64,000 nt of DNA from Myxococcales bacterium (GTDB taxonomy: Bacteria > Myxococcota_A > Polyangia > Nannocystales > Nannocystaceae), in contig JACKDU010000003.1 in the NCBI GenBank assembly GCA_020633335.1, positions 248,001 to 312,000 on the forward strand. The letters are read 5' to 3'. How positions within the stretch are numbered: the first letter of the stretch is position 1; every line of letters begins with the position of its first letter. The notes below the pieces were generated by a model. It was not told the DNA's origin, did no database searches, and worked only from the letters and a program-made list of their open reading frames with translations. The translations under genes were made by a program, and so were the position numbers. Positions 17,762 to 27,140 of the stretch are shown piece by piece.

Positions 17762-19642
17762 ATGGCTTCCCTTCGCTTGCGCTCCTCGGCCCCCTACATC
17801 TTCCCCCTCAGCCTCGCCGCGGCCCTCGTCGGCTGCAGCGGTGACGAGCCGATGGACACCGAGACCGGCACCGCGACGGCCGCGACCTCGGTGTCGACCA
17901 CGGCGCCGACCAGCACCTCGACCACCAGCAGCGCGGAGACCGACTCGACGACCGCGGGCACCGGCTCGGCCTCGGATGGCTCGACCGGCGGCACCGACTC
18001 GACCTCGACCACGGCGTCGAGCGGGCCGACGAGCGGGTCGACCACCGACACCACCGACCCCTCCACGTCGACCACCGGCCCGGTCTGCGTCGAGGGCGAG
18101 ATCGTCTGCGAGGACGGCAAGGCGGTGGTCTACGACGCCCAGTGCAACGTCCTCTCCGAGGAGGTCTGCGCCGACGCCTGCGCCGACGGGGTCGGCTGCG
18201 TCCTCTGCGTCCCCGACGACTACCAGTGCGACGGCGACGTCTCGCAGAAGTGCAACGGCCAGGGCGACGGCTGGGTCGACGTCGAGACCTGCGATCCGAT
18301 CCAGGGGGTCACCTGCGACGCCGATCTCGGGCAGTGCACCGGCGCGTGCGCCTCCGGGAACATCGGCCTGAGCTACATCGGCTGCGACTACTACCCGACG
18401 GTCACCCAGCAGCTCGACTTCTACACCATGGGGACCCAGTACGCGGTCGCGGTCGCCAACACGACCAACCAGCAGGCGAAGATCACGATCACCAAGGGCG
18501 CCCAGATGGTCGTGAGCGACAACGTCCCGCCCGGCGATGTCAAGGTGATCCCGCTCCCCTGGACGGAGCTGGCTCTCGGGACAGGTCCGTCGAAGGTCGT
18601 CATCGACGGCTCCTACCGCCTCCGCTCCGACCAGCCGGTGACCGTCTACCAGTACAACCCGCTGGCGGCGAACGTCACCAACGACGCCTCGCTGATGCTG
18701 CCGGTCAACGCCTGGCGCGGCGACTACGTGGTCGCCGCCTGGCCCTACTGGTCCGGGTACCCTGGCTTCTACTCGATCACCGCGGCCCAGGACGGGACGA
18801 CGGTGACCGTCACCGCCCCCGGCGGCGGCAAGGCGACCCAGGCGGGCGGCGGCGTCGACGGCCAGGGCAACGGCCAGGTGATGCTCAACGAAGGCGACGT
18901 CCTCCAGGTCGTGACCGGCAACGGCGGCGACCTCACGGGGACGATCGTCAACGCCGACAAGCCGATCCAGGTGCTCGGCGGCCACGACTGCACCCAGGTG
19001 CCGATCGGCATCGCCGCCTGCGATCACCTCGAGGAGAGCATGTTCCCGATCGAGGCGCTGGCGACCGAGTACATCGTCGTCCCGCCGGTCCAGGTCCCCA
19101 ACGACCAGCTCGAGAAGGCGCAGGTCGTCCGGGTGATCGCGGCCGACGACGACACCACCCTGACCTTCGATCCCGATCAGCCGGTGAACAAGAACCTGGC
19201 GAAGGCCGGCGACTTCGTCGAGCTGGTGACGACGACCGCGAAGTTCAAGGTCTCGGCCGACAAGAAGATCCTGGTGGCGCAGTACATGGTCGGCCAGAAC
19301 GCGGGCTACGGGACCTCGGATCCGGCGATGCTGATCGCGGTGGCGACCGAGCAGTACCGCACCGACTACCTCTTCCACGCGCCGGTCGGCTGGAGCGCCA
19401 ACTACGTCGACATCATCGCCCCCAACGGCGCGAGCGTGCAGGTCGACGGCGCGCCGGTCGGCAACCTCCAGATGATCGGCGCGACCGGCTTCTCGGTCGC
19501 CCACGTCAAGCTCTCGAACGCGGGCAACGGCAACCACACGGTGAGCGCCGATCAGAAGGTCGGGATCAGCGTCTACGGCGTGCTCAACTACGGGTCCTAC
19601 TGGTACCCGGGCGGCCTCGATCTCAAGCTCGTGCCCCTCTAG
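17762..19642 (+). CDS. IgGFc-binding-like lipoprotein
   Basis: 626 residues. The ATG at 17762 is preferred; a TTG at 17753 precedes it, and the GGAGG at 17755-17759 is oddly close to the ATG. The lipobox ALVGC is followed by a ~85-residue Thr/Ser/Asp linker and a Cys-rich segment (~105-205, about 14 cysteines). A ~400-residue beta-rich domain then shows the IgGFc-binding N-terminal pattern (YAVAVANTT, SDQPVTVYQYNP, DASLMLPVNAWRGDYVV, ADKPIQVLGGHDCTQVP, VGISVYGVLNYGSYWYPGG). The protein is surface-anchored and probably adhesive or carbohydrate-binding (inference). A codon ACA at about 18579 lies in a GGGACAGG motif. Confidence 0.82.
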   Translation: MASLRLRSSAPYIFPLSLAAALVGCSGDEPMDTETGTATAATSVSTTAPTSTSTTSSAETDSTTAGTGSASDGSTGGTDSTSTTASSGPTSGSTTDTTDPSTSTTGPVCVEGEIVCEDGKAVVYDAQCNVLSEEVCADACADGVGCVLCVPDDYQCDGDVSQKCNGQGDGWVDVETCDPIQGVTCDADLGQCTGACASGNIGLSYIGCDYYPTVTQQLDFYTMGTQYAVAVANTTNQQAKITITKGAQMVVSDNVPPGDVKVIPLPWTELALGTGPSKVVIDGSYRLRSDQPVTVYQYNPLAANVTNDASLMLPVNAWRGDYVVAAWPYWSGYPGFYSITAAQDGTTVTVTAPGGGKATQAGGGVDGQGNGQVMLNEGDVLQVVTGNGGDLTGTIVNADKPIQVLGGHDCTQVPIGIAACDHLEESMFPIEALATEYIVVPPVQVPNDQLEKAQVVRVIAADDDTTLTFDPDQPVNKNLAKAGDFVELVTTTAKFKVSADKKILVAQYMVGQNAGYGTSDPAMLIAVATEQYRTDYLFHAPVGWSANYVDIIAPNGASVQVDGAPVGNLQMIGATGFSVAHVKLSNAGNGNHTVSADQKVGISVYGVLNYGSYWYPGGLDLKLVPL

Positions 19643-20121
19643 GAGGTCTCGCGACGCCCCGCATCGAGGTCTTTCAGGGGGACGGCGACGGCGGAATGGT
19701 CCTCCTCGCCACGGCGACGGTCGACAGCGTCGACGCCCTCGAGGACCTGGCGCACCACGCCCCGGCCCAGGGCGACCACGCCGCCCTCCTGGTCACGTCC
19801 TACACGTCGGGCGATGGCGGCTATCGCCTCCACGCCGCCGACGGGCCGCTGGACGGGTGGATCGAGACGCCGGCCGATTCGGTCGGCCGGCGCCTGGTCG
19901 TCGGTGAATTTGACGGCGCGCCGCGGCCCGACGCCCTCATCCTGAGCAGCGACCTCCACGGCCTGGTGGGCGCCGACCCCTGGCCGCCGCCGCTGAACCT
20001 GGTCTTCGAGGATGACGCGTTCATCGGCGAGCTCATCGCGGTCGGCGACCTCAATGAGGACGGCATCGACGATCTCGCCTACGCGAGCGGACCGCTGGTG
20101 CTCCTCCTCTCCAACCCCTGA
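19642..20121 (+). pseudogene. Remnant of an FG-GAP/VCBS-like protein, no proper start
   Basis: Directly after the preceding stop, a frame runs to TGA at 20119-20121. It encodes IEVFQGDGDGGMVLLATATV, a SYTSGDGGYRLH segment and finally AVGDLNEDGIDDLAYASGPLVLLL, which is a textbook FG-GAP/VCBS repeat. There is no ATG, GTG or TTG near the frame start; the first ATG is internal at 19696 and would cut the first repeat. AGGAGG at 19641-19646 could serve a non-standard start, but a truncated C-terminal piece of a larger surface protein is the simpler reading. It sits just upstream of a frameshifted kinase gene. Confidence 0.5.
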
Positions 20122-20335
20122 GCGAGCGCTCGGCGAGATCTTTTGGTGGCCGACATCGACGCATGTAGGCGGGGGCGCTGAGCCCCAGCCTAGGCGCGCG
20201 AAGGGCAGGGGGACTCACAGAGATTTCCTGCGCTCCACCGCTCACGGGTCGCTTGCGCGTCGGCAGGGGCTTTTAAAAAAAACCGGCCGCTGGTCCAATC
20301 CCGCGGTCGCCGAGAAAACGGCGACAGGTCTGACG
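20122..20335. other. Intergenic stretch without a gene
   Basis: No convincing ORF is seen. A run of T and A (CTTTTAAAAAAAACC, about 20269-20283) is one of the most A/T-rich spots in the window and may be promoter debris of the decayed kinase gene downstream. Confidence 0.4.
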
Positions 20336-20833
20336 ATGCTCAACCCTCGCGGCTCCACCTCCGACGGCGCGCTCGCGCCCTGGCTCTCCTCTAGCGACAT
20401 GATCGGCAAGCTCCTGGCGAGTCGCTATCGCTTGATCTCAGGACTCGGCGAGGGTAAGCGGCGTCGTCTTTCAGGCCGACGATCTCCAGCGCCGGAGCTC
20501 GGTCGCCCTCCGGATCCTGCGGCCCGAGCTCGCCGCGTCGCCGGCGATCGAGGCCGCGCTCCGCGGGCGGATCGCCCAGCGCGAGGCGATCGAGGTCGCG
20601 GCGCCAGGCGCCCTCGAGGGGCTCGTCGACGTCATCGACATCGGCCGCAGCGACGAGCACCTCTTCGTCGTCACCCCCTACGTCGCCGGCGAGAGCCTCG
20701 AGGTGCTCCTCCGGCGATCGGGGCGGCTCCCCTGGTCGCGGGTGCAGGCGCTCGCGCTCGGCCTCTGCCAGCGCCTCGACGCCTGCCACCGGGCCGGCGT
20801 GGTCCACGGCTCGCTCCAGCTCCGCCACTGCTG

Positions 20834-20847
20834 TGTCCCAAGGGACA
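20834..20847. repeat. TGTCCC-AA-GGGACA inverted repeat inside the broken kinase
   Basis: Six-base perfect arms surround AA. This belongs to the CTGTCC/GGACAG-type family found at gene ends and occasionally within genes. Confidence 0.4.
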
Positions 20848-21679
20848 TCCCGCGGCGGCATCGGATCGTGGCGACCGGCATCGAGCCGCTCCTGGTCGAG
20901 CTCGGCGGGCCGCTGGCCGATGCGATCGCCCCGCGCTCGCGGCCTACGCGGCCCCCGAGCAGGTGAGCGGCGACGCCTGCGATCACCGCGTCGATCTCTA
21001 CGCCCTCGGCGTCTGCCTCTACGAGCTCCTCTGCGGCGAGCGCCCCTTCACCGAGGCCAACCCGAAGCGCCTCGGGGCGATGCACATGCTCACCCCGCCG
21101 CCGCCCTCGGCGAGCGCCTCCGCGGGGGGACGATCCCGGCGCCGGTCGAGGCCGCGATCATGCGCCTGCTGAGCAAGTCGCCAGACGACCGCTTCGCCTC
21201 GGCGGCCGACGTCGCAGAGGTGCTCGGGGCGATCGACGCGTCGCCGCAGCCGCTCCCCAGTCTGGTGATCCCGCGCCTGGTCCCGCACGCGCCGCCGCCG
21301 GTGGCGGTGACGCGTAGCGCGTCGCCGATGCCGGCGGCCGCGGCCGACGAAGTCGCTGGTGAGATCGAGGCGAGCGAGGCGACGGACCCCGCGCAGGCGA
21401 GCGATGCGTCGACGGACGCCGCGCAGACGAGCACGGGCGACGTTGCCGCGGCTGAGGTCGCGGCGAGCGAGACTGCGGCAGAGGTCCGGCGAGCGCGGAC
21501 GAGGTCACGTCGACGGAGGCCGCGCAGACGAGCGCGGGCGAGGTCCGCGCGGGCGCGGACGAGGCCCCGGCGAGTGACACGGCCCCGTCGGCGGAGACGC
21601 CGGCCGCGGCGCGCGAGGTCGCGGCCGAGGCCGGCGCCCCGAGCCCGAGCGCCAGCGGCAGCCGCCGTCGCGTGGTCAG

Positions 21680-21810
21680 CGGCCCGCACGCCAGCGCGAG
21701 CGGCAGCATGCGGGCCCGGGTGATCGACCTCCACCCGAGCGCGAGCGGCAGCATGCGCGGTCGCTTCGACGACATCCACCCGAGCTCGAGCGGCTCGATG
21801 CGGATGAGCG
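21680..21810 (+). repeat. Tandem SASGSMR-coding repeats
   Basis: Three to four copies of a ~16-residue unit (HASASGSMRARVIDLHP, SASGSMRGRFDDIHP, SSSGSMR) lie in the linker of the decayed kinase gene. The DNA repeats have a core AGCGCGAGCGGCAGCATGCG. Confidence 0.55.
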
Positions 21811-22952
21811 GAGGCGCGAGCGCGAGCGCCAGCACCAGCGGCTCGCGCCGGGTCGTCACCCTGGTCGAGATCCGGGCTGCGGGCGAGAGCACGAGCGAGG
21901 GCGGATCGCCGGCGAGAGCACGAGCGGAGGCCTGCGCCCCCACGCCGGCGAGAACACGATGCAGCGCGCGGTCAAGGCGGCGCTCGCCGGCGCCGGCGTC
22001 GAGGACGACGACCTGATCTCGAGCAGCGGCCGCGACACGCTGGCGTCGACGATCGAGGCGCCGACCAGCGACGATGACACGATCTCGGCCTCGGGGATCA
22101 CCCCGGGACCGTCGCGTCGGGCGATCTCCTGGGCCCTCGGCGGGATCAGGGCGATCGTCGCCAGCTCGCTCGCCGTCGCCCTCCTCTCGCCGGCTTCGCG
22201 GGTCGAGGCCCGACGAGGGCGTCCGTGGGACCGCGCGGCCGCGGCCGCCGCGGTCGCGCGCCGAGGGTCGCGTCGCCGACGCCGAGGGAGCACGTGGCCC
22301 GTCGATGTCGCCAGCGCCTGAGGCCCCGGCGGCCGCGCCCGCCGACGGGCGACCGCAGAAGGCGAGGCCAGGGAGGCCGAGGTCGCGGCCGCGGCGATCG
22401 CCGCTGCGGAGGAGGCCGCGGCCAAGACGCCGCGGAAGGCCGGCAAGGCGGCCGCGAAGGCCTCGTCGGGCGCGAAGGCGCCGCGGGCCGCGAAGGCGCC
22501 GCGCTCCGCCAAGAGCGCGGCGGCCGAGGAGCCGGAGGAGGACGACGTCCTGACCCAGGTCCAGGAGTACATGCGCAAGAAGAAGGAGGCCGAGGCCAAG
22601 CGGGCTGGGGCCTCCGCGCCAGCACCGGCCGAGCCGGCGCCGCAGGACGTGGCGAGCGCCCTCGACCTCCTCGAGCAGGCCCGCAAGGCCTACCGCCGCG
22701 GGGAGAACGACGCGGCCTACACCCTCGCCAGCCAGAGCCAGGGGCTCCGCCGCAGCGCCGACGCCCTCGAGATCATGGGCCTGGCATCCTGCGCCCGGGG
22801 CGACAGCGAGCGCGCCCGCTGGGTCTACCGGCAGATCGCCTCGAGCCGGCGGGCGGCGATCCAGGATCGGTGCCGCGCGGGCGGAATCACCCTCGACTGA
22901 GCGGCGCCCGGCGCGGCTGGTCATCCCCGCCGCGCCCGTCTACGATGGCGGG

Positions 22953-23417
22953 ATGAAGATCGCTCCAGGAGTCGTCGTGACGATGGCCTACGAGCTCGCC
23001 ACCGACGGCGGCCAGGTCATCGAGTCGTCCAAGAAGTCGGGGCCGCTGGTCTTCATGCACGGCAAGGGCGTGATGCTCCCCGGGCTCGACAAGCGCCTCG
23101 AGGGGATGACCAAGGGGGAGTCGAAGACCTTCGAGCTCGGGCCCGAGGAGGCCTTCGGCCGGGTCGAGGACTCGCCGACCCGGAAGATCGGCCGCACCGA
23201 GTTTCCGGCGCAGATGGACATCAAGCCGGGGCTCTCCTTCGCCGCCGACCTCCCGGGCGGGCAGACGATCCGCCTCGAGGTCGTCGAGGTGACGGACGCC
23301 GAGGTCACGGTCCGGATGGTCCACCCGCTCGCCGGCAAGCGCCTCAAGATGTCGGTCGAGATCGTCGGCGTGCGGCCGGCGTCGGCCCAGGAGAAGACGG
23401 CGGGGCGGGCGCTCTAG
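22953..23417 (+). CDS. FKBP-type peptidyl-prolyl isomerase, SlyD-like
   Basis: 154 residues. The FKBP half shows VVVTMAYELATDGGQVIESS and the active-site strand GPLVFMHGKGVMLPGLDKRLEGMTKGE. An IF (insert-in-flap) chaperone domain follows at ~70-130 (EEAFGRVEDSP, IKPGLSFAADLPGGQTIRLEVVEV), then the closing FKBP strand VHPLAGKRLKMSVEIVGV. There is no His-rich metal-binding tail and no signal peptide, so it is a cytoplasmic folding helper of SlyD/FkpB type. It converges with yqeY; a 9-bp hairpin lies between them. Confidence 0.9.
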   Translation: MKIAPGVVVTMAYELATDGGQVIESSKKSGPLVFMHGKGVMLPGLDKRLEGMTKGESKTFELGPEEAFGRVEDSPTRKIGRTEFPAQMDIKPGLSFAADLPGGQTIRLEVVEVTDAEVTVRMVHPLAGKRLKMSVEIVGVRPASAQEKTAGRAL

Positions 23418-23453
23418 CGGCGTGGCGCGGGCGCGGGCGCGCCCGCGCGTGAT

Positions 23454-23477
23454 GGACCTGTCCATGAAGACAGGTCC
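23454..23477. terminator. Hairpin between convergent genes, CCTGTC/GACAGG type
   Basis: Perfect 9-bp arms GGACCTGTC (23454-23462) and GACAGGTCC (23469-23477) are separated by six bases, between genes ending at 23417 and 23502. It is a likely shared 3'-end element and a member of the dispersed inverted-repeat family. Confidence 0.6.
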
Positions 23478-23501
23478 AGGCAGGAGCGCGCGGCGGTGAG
23501 G

Positions 23502-23993
23502 CTAGCCGCCGAGGACCTTCTCGGCCGCCGCCCGGACGAGGGCCGCGTCGACCTCGTCCTTGTGCCCCTTCATGACCGCGCCGATCAGCCGGCCGATCTG
23601 CTTGGGGTTGGTGATCTTCTGCTCCTCGGCGAGGCGCCGGACCAGCGCCTCGGTCGCCGCCTCGTCGAGCTTGCTCGGCAGGAAGCGCTCGCAGAAGGCG
23701 ACCTCGAAGCGGGCCTCGGCGAGGAGCTCGGCCCCCTTGTCGCCGGCCTCCTCGAACTTGCCGATCGCCTTCTGCACCTCCTTGGCGTAGCTGGCGATGC
23801 TCTCGAGCCAGAGGGCGTCGTCCTCGGTCGCGCCGCTGCCGTCCTTGAGGCGGGTGAGGACCTTGTTCTTGAGCATGCCGATCACGTTCTTGGTCGCCTC
23901 GTCGCGGTCCCGGCGGGCCTGACGGAGGAGTCCCTCGATCTGGTCGCGGATCGTCGTGCTGGTGGCGGCGCTCTCGGTGGTCTCGGTGCTCAT
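23502..23993 (-). CDS. yqeY: GatB/YqeY domain protein
   Basis: 163 residues. The YqeY helical domain is recognisable by RDRDEATKNVIGMLKNKV, CERFLPSKLDEAATEALV and the closing ITNPKQIGRLIGAVMKGHKDEVDAALV. The domain is related to the tail of GatB (tRNA-dependent amidotransferase) and is thought to bind tRNA or act in aminoacyl-tRNA metabolism; its precise role is not established. The protein has a ~15-residue Thr/Ser-rich N-terminal extension. It is monocistronic by context. Confidence 0.92.
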   Translation of the reverse strand: MSTETTESAATSTTIRDQIEGLLRQARRDRDEATKNVIGMLKNKVLTRLKDGSGATEDDALWLESIASYAKEVQKAIGKFEEAGDKGAELLAEARFEVAFCERFLPSKLDEAATEALVRRLAEEQKITNPKQIGRLIGAVMKGHKDEVDAALVRAAAEKVLGG

Positions 23994-24050
23994 GGCGGCG
24001 CGATGGTAGCCCAGGACGGCCGCCGGCGCTGGGCCGCGATCGCGCGCGCC

Positions 24051-24803
24051 TCAGGGCTCGCGGCCGAGGGCGCGGCTCCGGGCGAGATCGAGGTCCGCGG
24101 CCCCGTAGGCGGCCTCACGGGCGGCCTGGTGGCGATCGAGGCGCTCGGCGTCGAGGGGCCCGCGCTCGAGCTCGCGGAGGAGATCGCGGTGGTGGCGGAG
24201 CGAGTGGGGCGCGCCGGCGAGGATCCGGCGGGCGAGCGCCTCGGCCTCGGCGTCGAGCGCCTCGGCCGGGACCACCCCCGCGAGGGCGCCGGCGCGCAGC
24301 GCCTCGTCGGCGTCGATGGCCTCGCCGGCGAGGAGGAGGCGGCGGCAGAGCGCGGGGCCGAAGACCGCGTGGAAGCGGGCGAGGCCGGCGGCGTGGTAGA
24401 CGACCCCGAGCTTGCTCGCCGGCACCTGGAAGGTGACGCCGGGGCGGGCGAGGCGGAGGTCGCAGGCGCAGGTGAGCTCGACCCCGGCGCCGATCACCAG
24501 GCCGCCGAGGACGGCGATGAAGGTCCCGTCGGCCCGGCCCATCGCCGCCGTCGCGTCGATCAGCGGCTGATCCGGGGGGACGCCGGGCCGCTCGGCGGCG
24601 AGGCGGGGGAGGGCGTTGAGATCGAAGCCTGCGCAGAACACGCGATCGCCCTCGCCGCAGAGGAGGACGACCTCGCCCGCCAGCTCGCCGGCGCGATGGG
24701 CGATCCAGGCGAGCATCTCCGGATCGACGGCGTTACGCCGCCTCGGGTTGCTCAGCGTCCAGCGGAGGAGGCCGGGTGCGAGCGTCTCCTCGACGACCGG
24801 CAC
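24051..24803 (-). CDS. Enoyl-CoA hydratase/isomerase family protein
   Basis: 250 residues from a GTG at 24803, one base after the stop of the upstream lipoprotein gene. Only from there does the crotonase N-terminus make sense (LLRWTLSNPRRRNAVDPEML). The CoA/oxyanion segments are GDRVFCAGFDLNAL and LGGLVIGAGVELTCACDLRLA. At the usual second catalytic Glu region the sequence is PASKLGVVYHAAGLARFHAVFG, so the canonical hydratase glutamates are not obvious, and a non-hydratase crotonase activity is possible. The protein is cytoplasmic. Confidence 0.85.
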   Translation of the reverse strand: MPVVEETLAPGLLRWTLSNPRRRNAVDPEMLAWIAHRAGELAGEVVLLCGEGDRVFCAGFDLNALPRLAAERPGVPPDQPLIDATAAMGRADGTFIAVLGGLVIGAGVELTCACDLRLARPGVTFQVPASKLGVVYHAAGLARFHAVFGPALCRRLLLAGEAIDADEALRAGALAGVVPAEALDAEAEALARRILAGAPHSLRHHRDLLRELERGPLDAERLDRHQAAREAAYGAADLDLARSRALGREP

Positions 24804-24804
24804 C

Positions 24805-25269
24805 TCAGGGGGTCGCCTCGCCCGGCTCGGCCGGGGCGCTCGGGGCCGGGGGCGGCGCGTCGGGGTCGGGGATCGACGAGGGCGGGTGCCCCGGCAGGCG
24901 GGCCTCGAGCTGGAGCCCGTTGCGCGGCGGGAGCTGCGGGACCAGGTCGCCACGCTCGACCGCCTCGCGGGTCTCCTCGAGCGCCCGCGCGGTCGGCGAG
25001 TCGGGGTTTTGCATGATCTTCTTGCGGAGCGCGAAGGCCCGCTTGCGACGGAGCTCCGGGGTCAGGTCCGCCGGGTTGGCGGCGATCAGGTCGAGCTCCT
25101 CCTGGGTCAGCGGCTCGGCCTTCGGCGGGCTCGCCTTGGCCGCCGGCGCCTCGACGCTCGCGGCCTCGACCTTCGCGGCCTCGGCCTTCGGCGGGTCGCC
25201 GCGCTGACCGACGCACGCGCCCACGAGCGCCAGCGCGCCGAGGATCAGGCTCGCTCGGAGATCCATCAT
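24805..25269 (-). CDS. Small lipoprotein, unknown function
   Basis: 154 residues. The start is either of two adjacent ATGs (25269 or 25266). The signal peptide ends in the lipobox LVGAC (Cys19-20), followed by an Ala/Lys/Pro/Glu-rich linker, a helical part (TQEELDLIAANPADLTPELRRKRAFALRKK, then EETREAVERGDLVPQ) and a Pro-rich tail. No family is recognised. It sits between an ABC exporter permease and the crotonase gene on the same strand, with short gaps, and may be part of their transcript. Confidence 0.7.
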   Translation of the reverse strand: MMDLRASLILGALALVGACVGQRGDPPKAEAAKVEAASVEAPAAKASPPKAEPLTQEELDLIAANPADLTPELRRKRAFALRKKIMQNPDSPTARALEETREAVERGDLVPQLPPRNGLQLEARLPGHPPSSIPDPDAPPPAPSAPAEPGEATP

Positions 25270-25282
25270 GTTCGGGAGGATA

Positions 25283-27121
25283 TCAGGCCCGGGCGCGAAG
25301 CGAGCGCCAGAGGGTCCACGGGATCACCACGAGGAGGAGCACCTGGGCGACGCCGAGGAAGGGGCTGACGTGGCTGAAGAGGGCGAGATCGCCGATGTTG
25401 CGGTGGGCCCAGGGCCGCGTGAAGGCGGCGATCTGCGCGAAGGCGATGAGCGAGAAGAAGGCGGCGAAGCCGACCCAGACCCGGGCCCCGAGGCCGAGCG
25501 GGCGGGCGACCACCCGGATCGAGAGGAGGCCGACGACCAGGAGGAACCAGCCGAGGTAGAGGAAGGCCGCCGGGTGCACCTCGAAGAGCGCGTCGGGTCG
25601 GCCGAGGAGGCCGAGGACGATCACCCCGTGGATCCCCGCCCAGAGGCCGAGCTCGCCGAGGAGCGAGGCGACCGGGAGCGGTCCCCGGCGCTCGCCGGCC
25701 TCGGCCAGCGGCACCCGCATCATCATCAGGATCGCGAAGGGGATCGTCAGGACCGCGAGGCTGAGGAGGTAGCCGTCGTCCATCCGGTAGGAGAAGCCGC
25801 GCCGCGGGAGCGCCAGGAGCACGAGGACGGTGGTGACGAGGGCGCCGAGGAGCCCCTCGCGGCGGCTCAGGGTGCTCCCCGAGACCCGGCCGACCCGGCG
25901 CTCGAGCGCCCGCAGGCCGAGGAGGCCGAGGACGCCGATCCCGACGGTGCCGATCGCGATCGCGAAGTCCGCCTGGTGGGCGAGCCGCCACTCGCGGAAG
26001 AAGAGCTCGTGCGGCAGCAGCGACGAGCGGAGGAGGTGGGTGGTCGCCGCCTCGGGGAGGACCGCGAAGACGCCGATGGTGTAGCGCGAGGGCGCGAGCC
26101 CAAAGCCGGCCCCGGCCATCGCCAGCATCCCGAAGAAGGAGAGGAGCCCCATCCCGAGGATCCCCGGGCTCCGCTGGCGGCCGAGCGAGAAGCCGAGGAG
26201 CTGGGCGAGCATCGAGAGGAAGAAGGCGCCGACGATCGCGGTGAGGATCCCGGCGAGCGCGGGGATCGGGTGGCCGACGGCGGCGACCGTGAGGAGGAGG
26301 AGGAGCACCTGCGGGACCGCGAGGATCGCCACCAGGGTGAGCGGCCCGGCGGCGAGGCCGAGGAGGAGCTCGCGGGTCCGCAGGGAAGTGCCGGTGAGCG
26401 GCATCAGGGTGTTCTCGTGGACCTCCTGGGCCATCTGGGTGCCGACCAGGAGGGGGCCGAGGACGAGGGCGAGGAGCGCGAAGATCCCGCCCGCGATCGA
26501 CCCGGTGAGGCGGACGCCGTCGACGGTGGTGAGCGTCGAGCGGTAGCGCTCGATCCGCGGGATCAGGTCGGCGTCGACGATCGCCTGGAGGCGGGCGACG
26601 TGCTCGGGCTCGTTCCAGTCGAACCAGGGGCGGCGCTCCTCGTTGAGGACGAGGGCCGCGCGGAGCGGCGAGGTCGCGTCGAGGGCCTGGGCGCGCTGCC
26701 AGAGCTCGCGGATCGGCTCATTCTCCGGCAGGTACGCGCTCCGCGGCAGCGGGGTCAGGGCGGCCTGGCTGAGGAAGTAGGCCGCGTCCTCCGCGAGGCT
26801 CTTGGGGCGGGTCCAGTAGCCCTGACCGTTGGTGGCGACGAGGTGCTTGAGGTCCCGCCGGGTCTCGATGGCCTCGTCGATCGAATCGACGAAGACCACG
26901 AACTCCTGATCCTGCCGCATCCACCGGCTCTGCTCGACGCCGAGGCCCGAGCGGATCTCGTGCTCGAATCGGCCGCTGCCGAAGCTGATCCAGAGGCCGA
27001 GGATCAGGGTGAGGATCCCGAGGAGGGCGGAGAGGAGGACCGTCCGACGGAGGCGCTTGCCCCGGAGCGAGCGGGTGACGAAGGGCAGCGCGGCGCTGCG
27101 GAGATCGGCGAGCTTGGACAT
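25283..27121 (-). CDS. ABC-2-like membrane protein of an exporter
   Basis: 612 residues. A first membrane helix (~28-47) is followed by a ~190-residue external loop, then about 11 further helices in the rest (for example SIAGGIFALLALVLGPLLVGTQ and LLGLAAGPLTLVAILAVPQVLLLLLTV). The conserved ABC-2 pattern AQEVHENTLMPLTGTSLRTRELLLG lies just after the second helix. It lies 19 bases after the ATP-binding gene, so the two form an ABC exporter. The substrate is unknown. A paralogue-like protein of the same layout is encoded at 38245-40587. Confidence 0.85.
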   Translation of the reverse strand: MSKLADLRSAALPFVTRSLRGKRLRRTVLLSALLGILTLILGLWISFGSGRFEHEIRSGLGVEQSRWMRQDQEFVVFVDSIDEAIETRRDLKHLVATNGQGYWTRPKSLAEDAAYFLSQAALTPLPRSAYLPENEPIRELWQRAQALDATSPLRAALVLNEERRPWFDWNEPEHVARLQAIVDADLIPRIERYRSTLTTVDGVRLTGSIAGGIFALLALVLGPLLVGTQMAQEVHENTLMPLTGTSLRTRELLLGLAAGPLTLVAILAVPQVLLLLLTVAAVGHPIPALAGILTAIVGAFFLSMLAQLLGFSLGRQRSPGILGMGLLSFFGMLAMAGAGFGLAPSRYTIGVFAVLPEAATTHLLRSSLLPHELFFREWRLAHQADFAIAIGTVGIGVLGLLGLRALERRVGRVSGSTLSRREGLLGALVTTVLVLLALPRRGFSYRMDDGYLLSLAVLTIPFAILMMMRVPLAEAGERRGPLPVASLLGELGLWAGIHGVIVLGLLGRPDALFEVHPAAFLYLGWFLLVVGLLSIRVVARPLGLGARVWVGFAAFFSLIAFAQIAAFTRPWAHRNIGDLALFSHVSPFLGVAQVLLLVVIPWTLWRSLRARA

Positions 27122-27140
27122 GTCGGGCTCCTTCGGGTCA

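Larger units (their letters stand above)
20336..22900 (+). pseudogene. Ser/Thr kinase gene broken by multiple frameshifts
   Basis: Pieces of one myxobacterial kinase lie in order but in changing frames. They are IGKLLASRYRLISGLGEG (frame 2), then GVVFQADDLQRRSSVALRIL with VVHGSLQLRH (frame 3), AAYAAPEQVSGDACDHRVDLYALG with CERPF-type helix sequence (frame 2), MRLLSKSPDDRFASAADVAE (frame 1), an SASGSMR repeat linker (frame 3), a short piece around 21959-22200 (frame 2) and a C-terminal helical module DVASALDLLEQARKAYRRGE to CRAGGITLD (frame 2). At least six shifts are needed, near 20455, 20940, 21115, 21490, 21910 and after 22200. HRD reads HGS, so the kinase would be inactive even if repaired. 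Neighbouring genes are intact. Confidence 0.75.

Noticed and set aside
21680..21810. Repeats in the broken kinase considered as a CRISPR or integron site
   Set aside because: They encode a repeated protein motif (SASGSMR) and have no spacer structure or att-like core.
23427..23448. GCGGGCGCGCCCGC palindrome after the SlyD-like gene
   Set aside because: Self-complementary GC runs are expected by chance here, and the CCTGTC hairpin next to it is the better terminator candidate.
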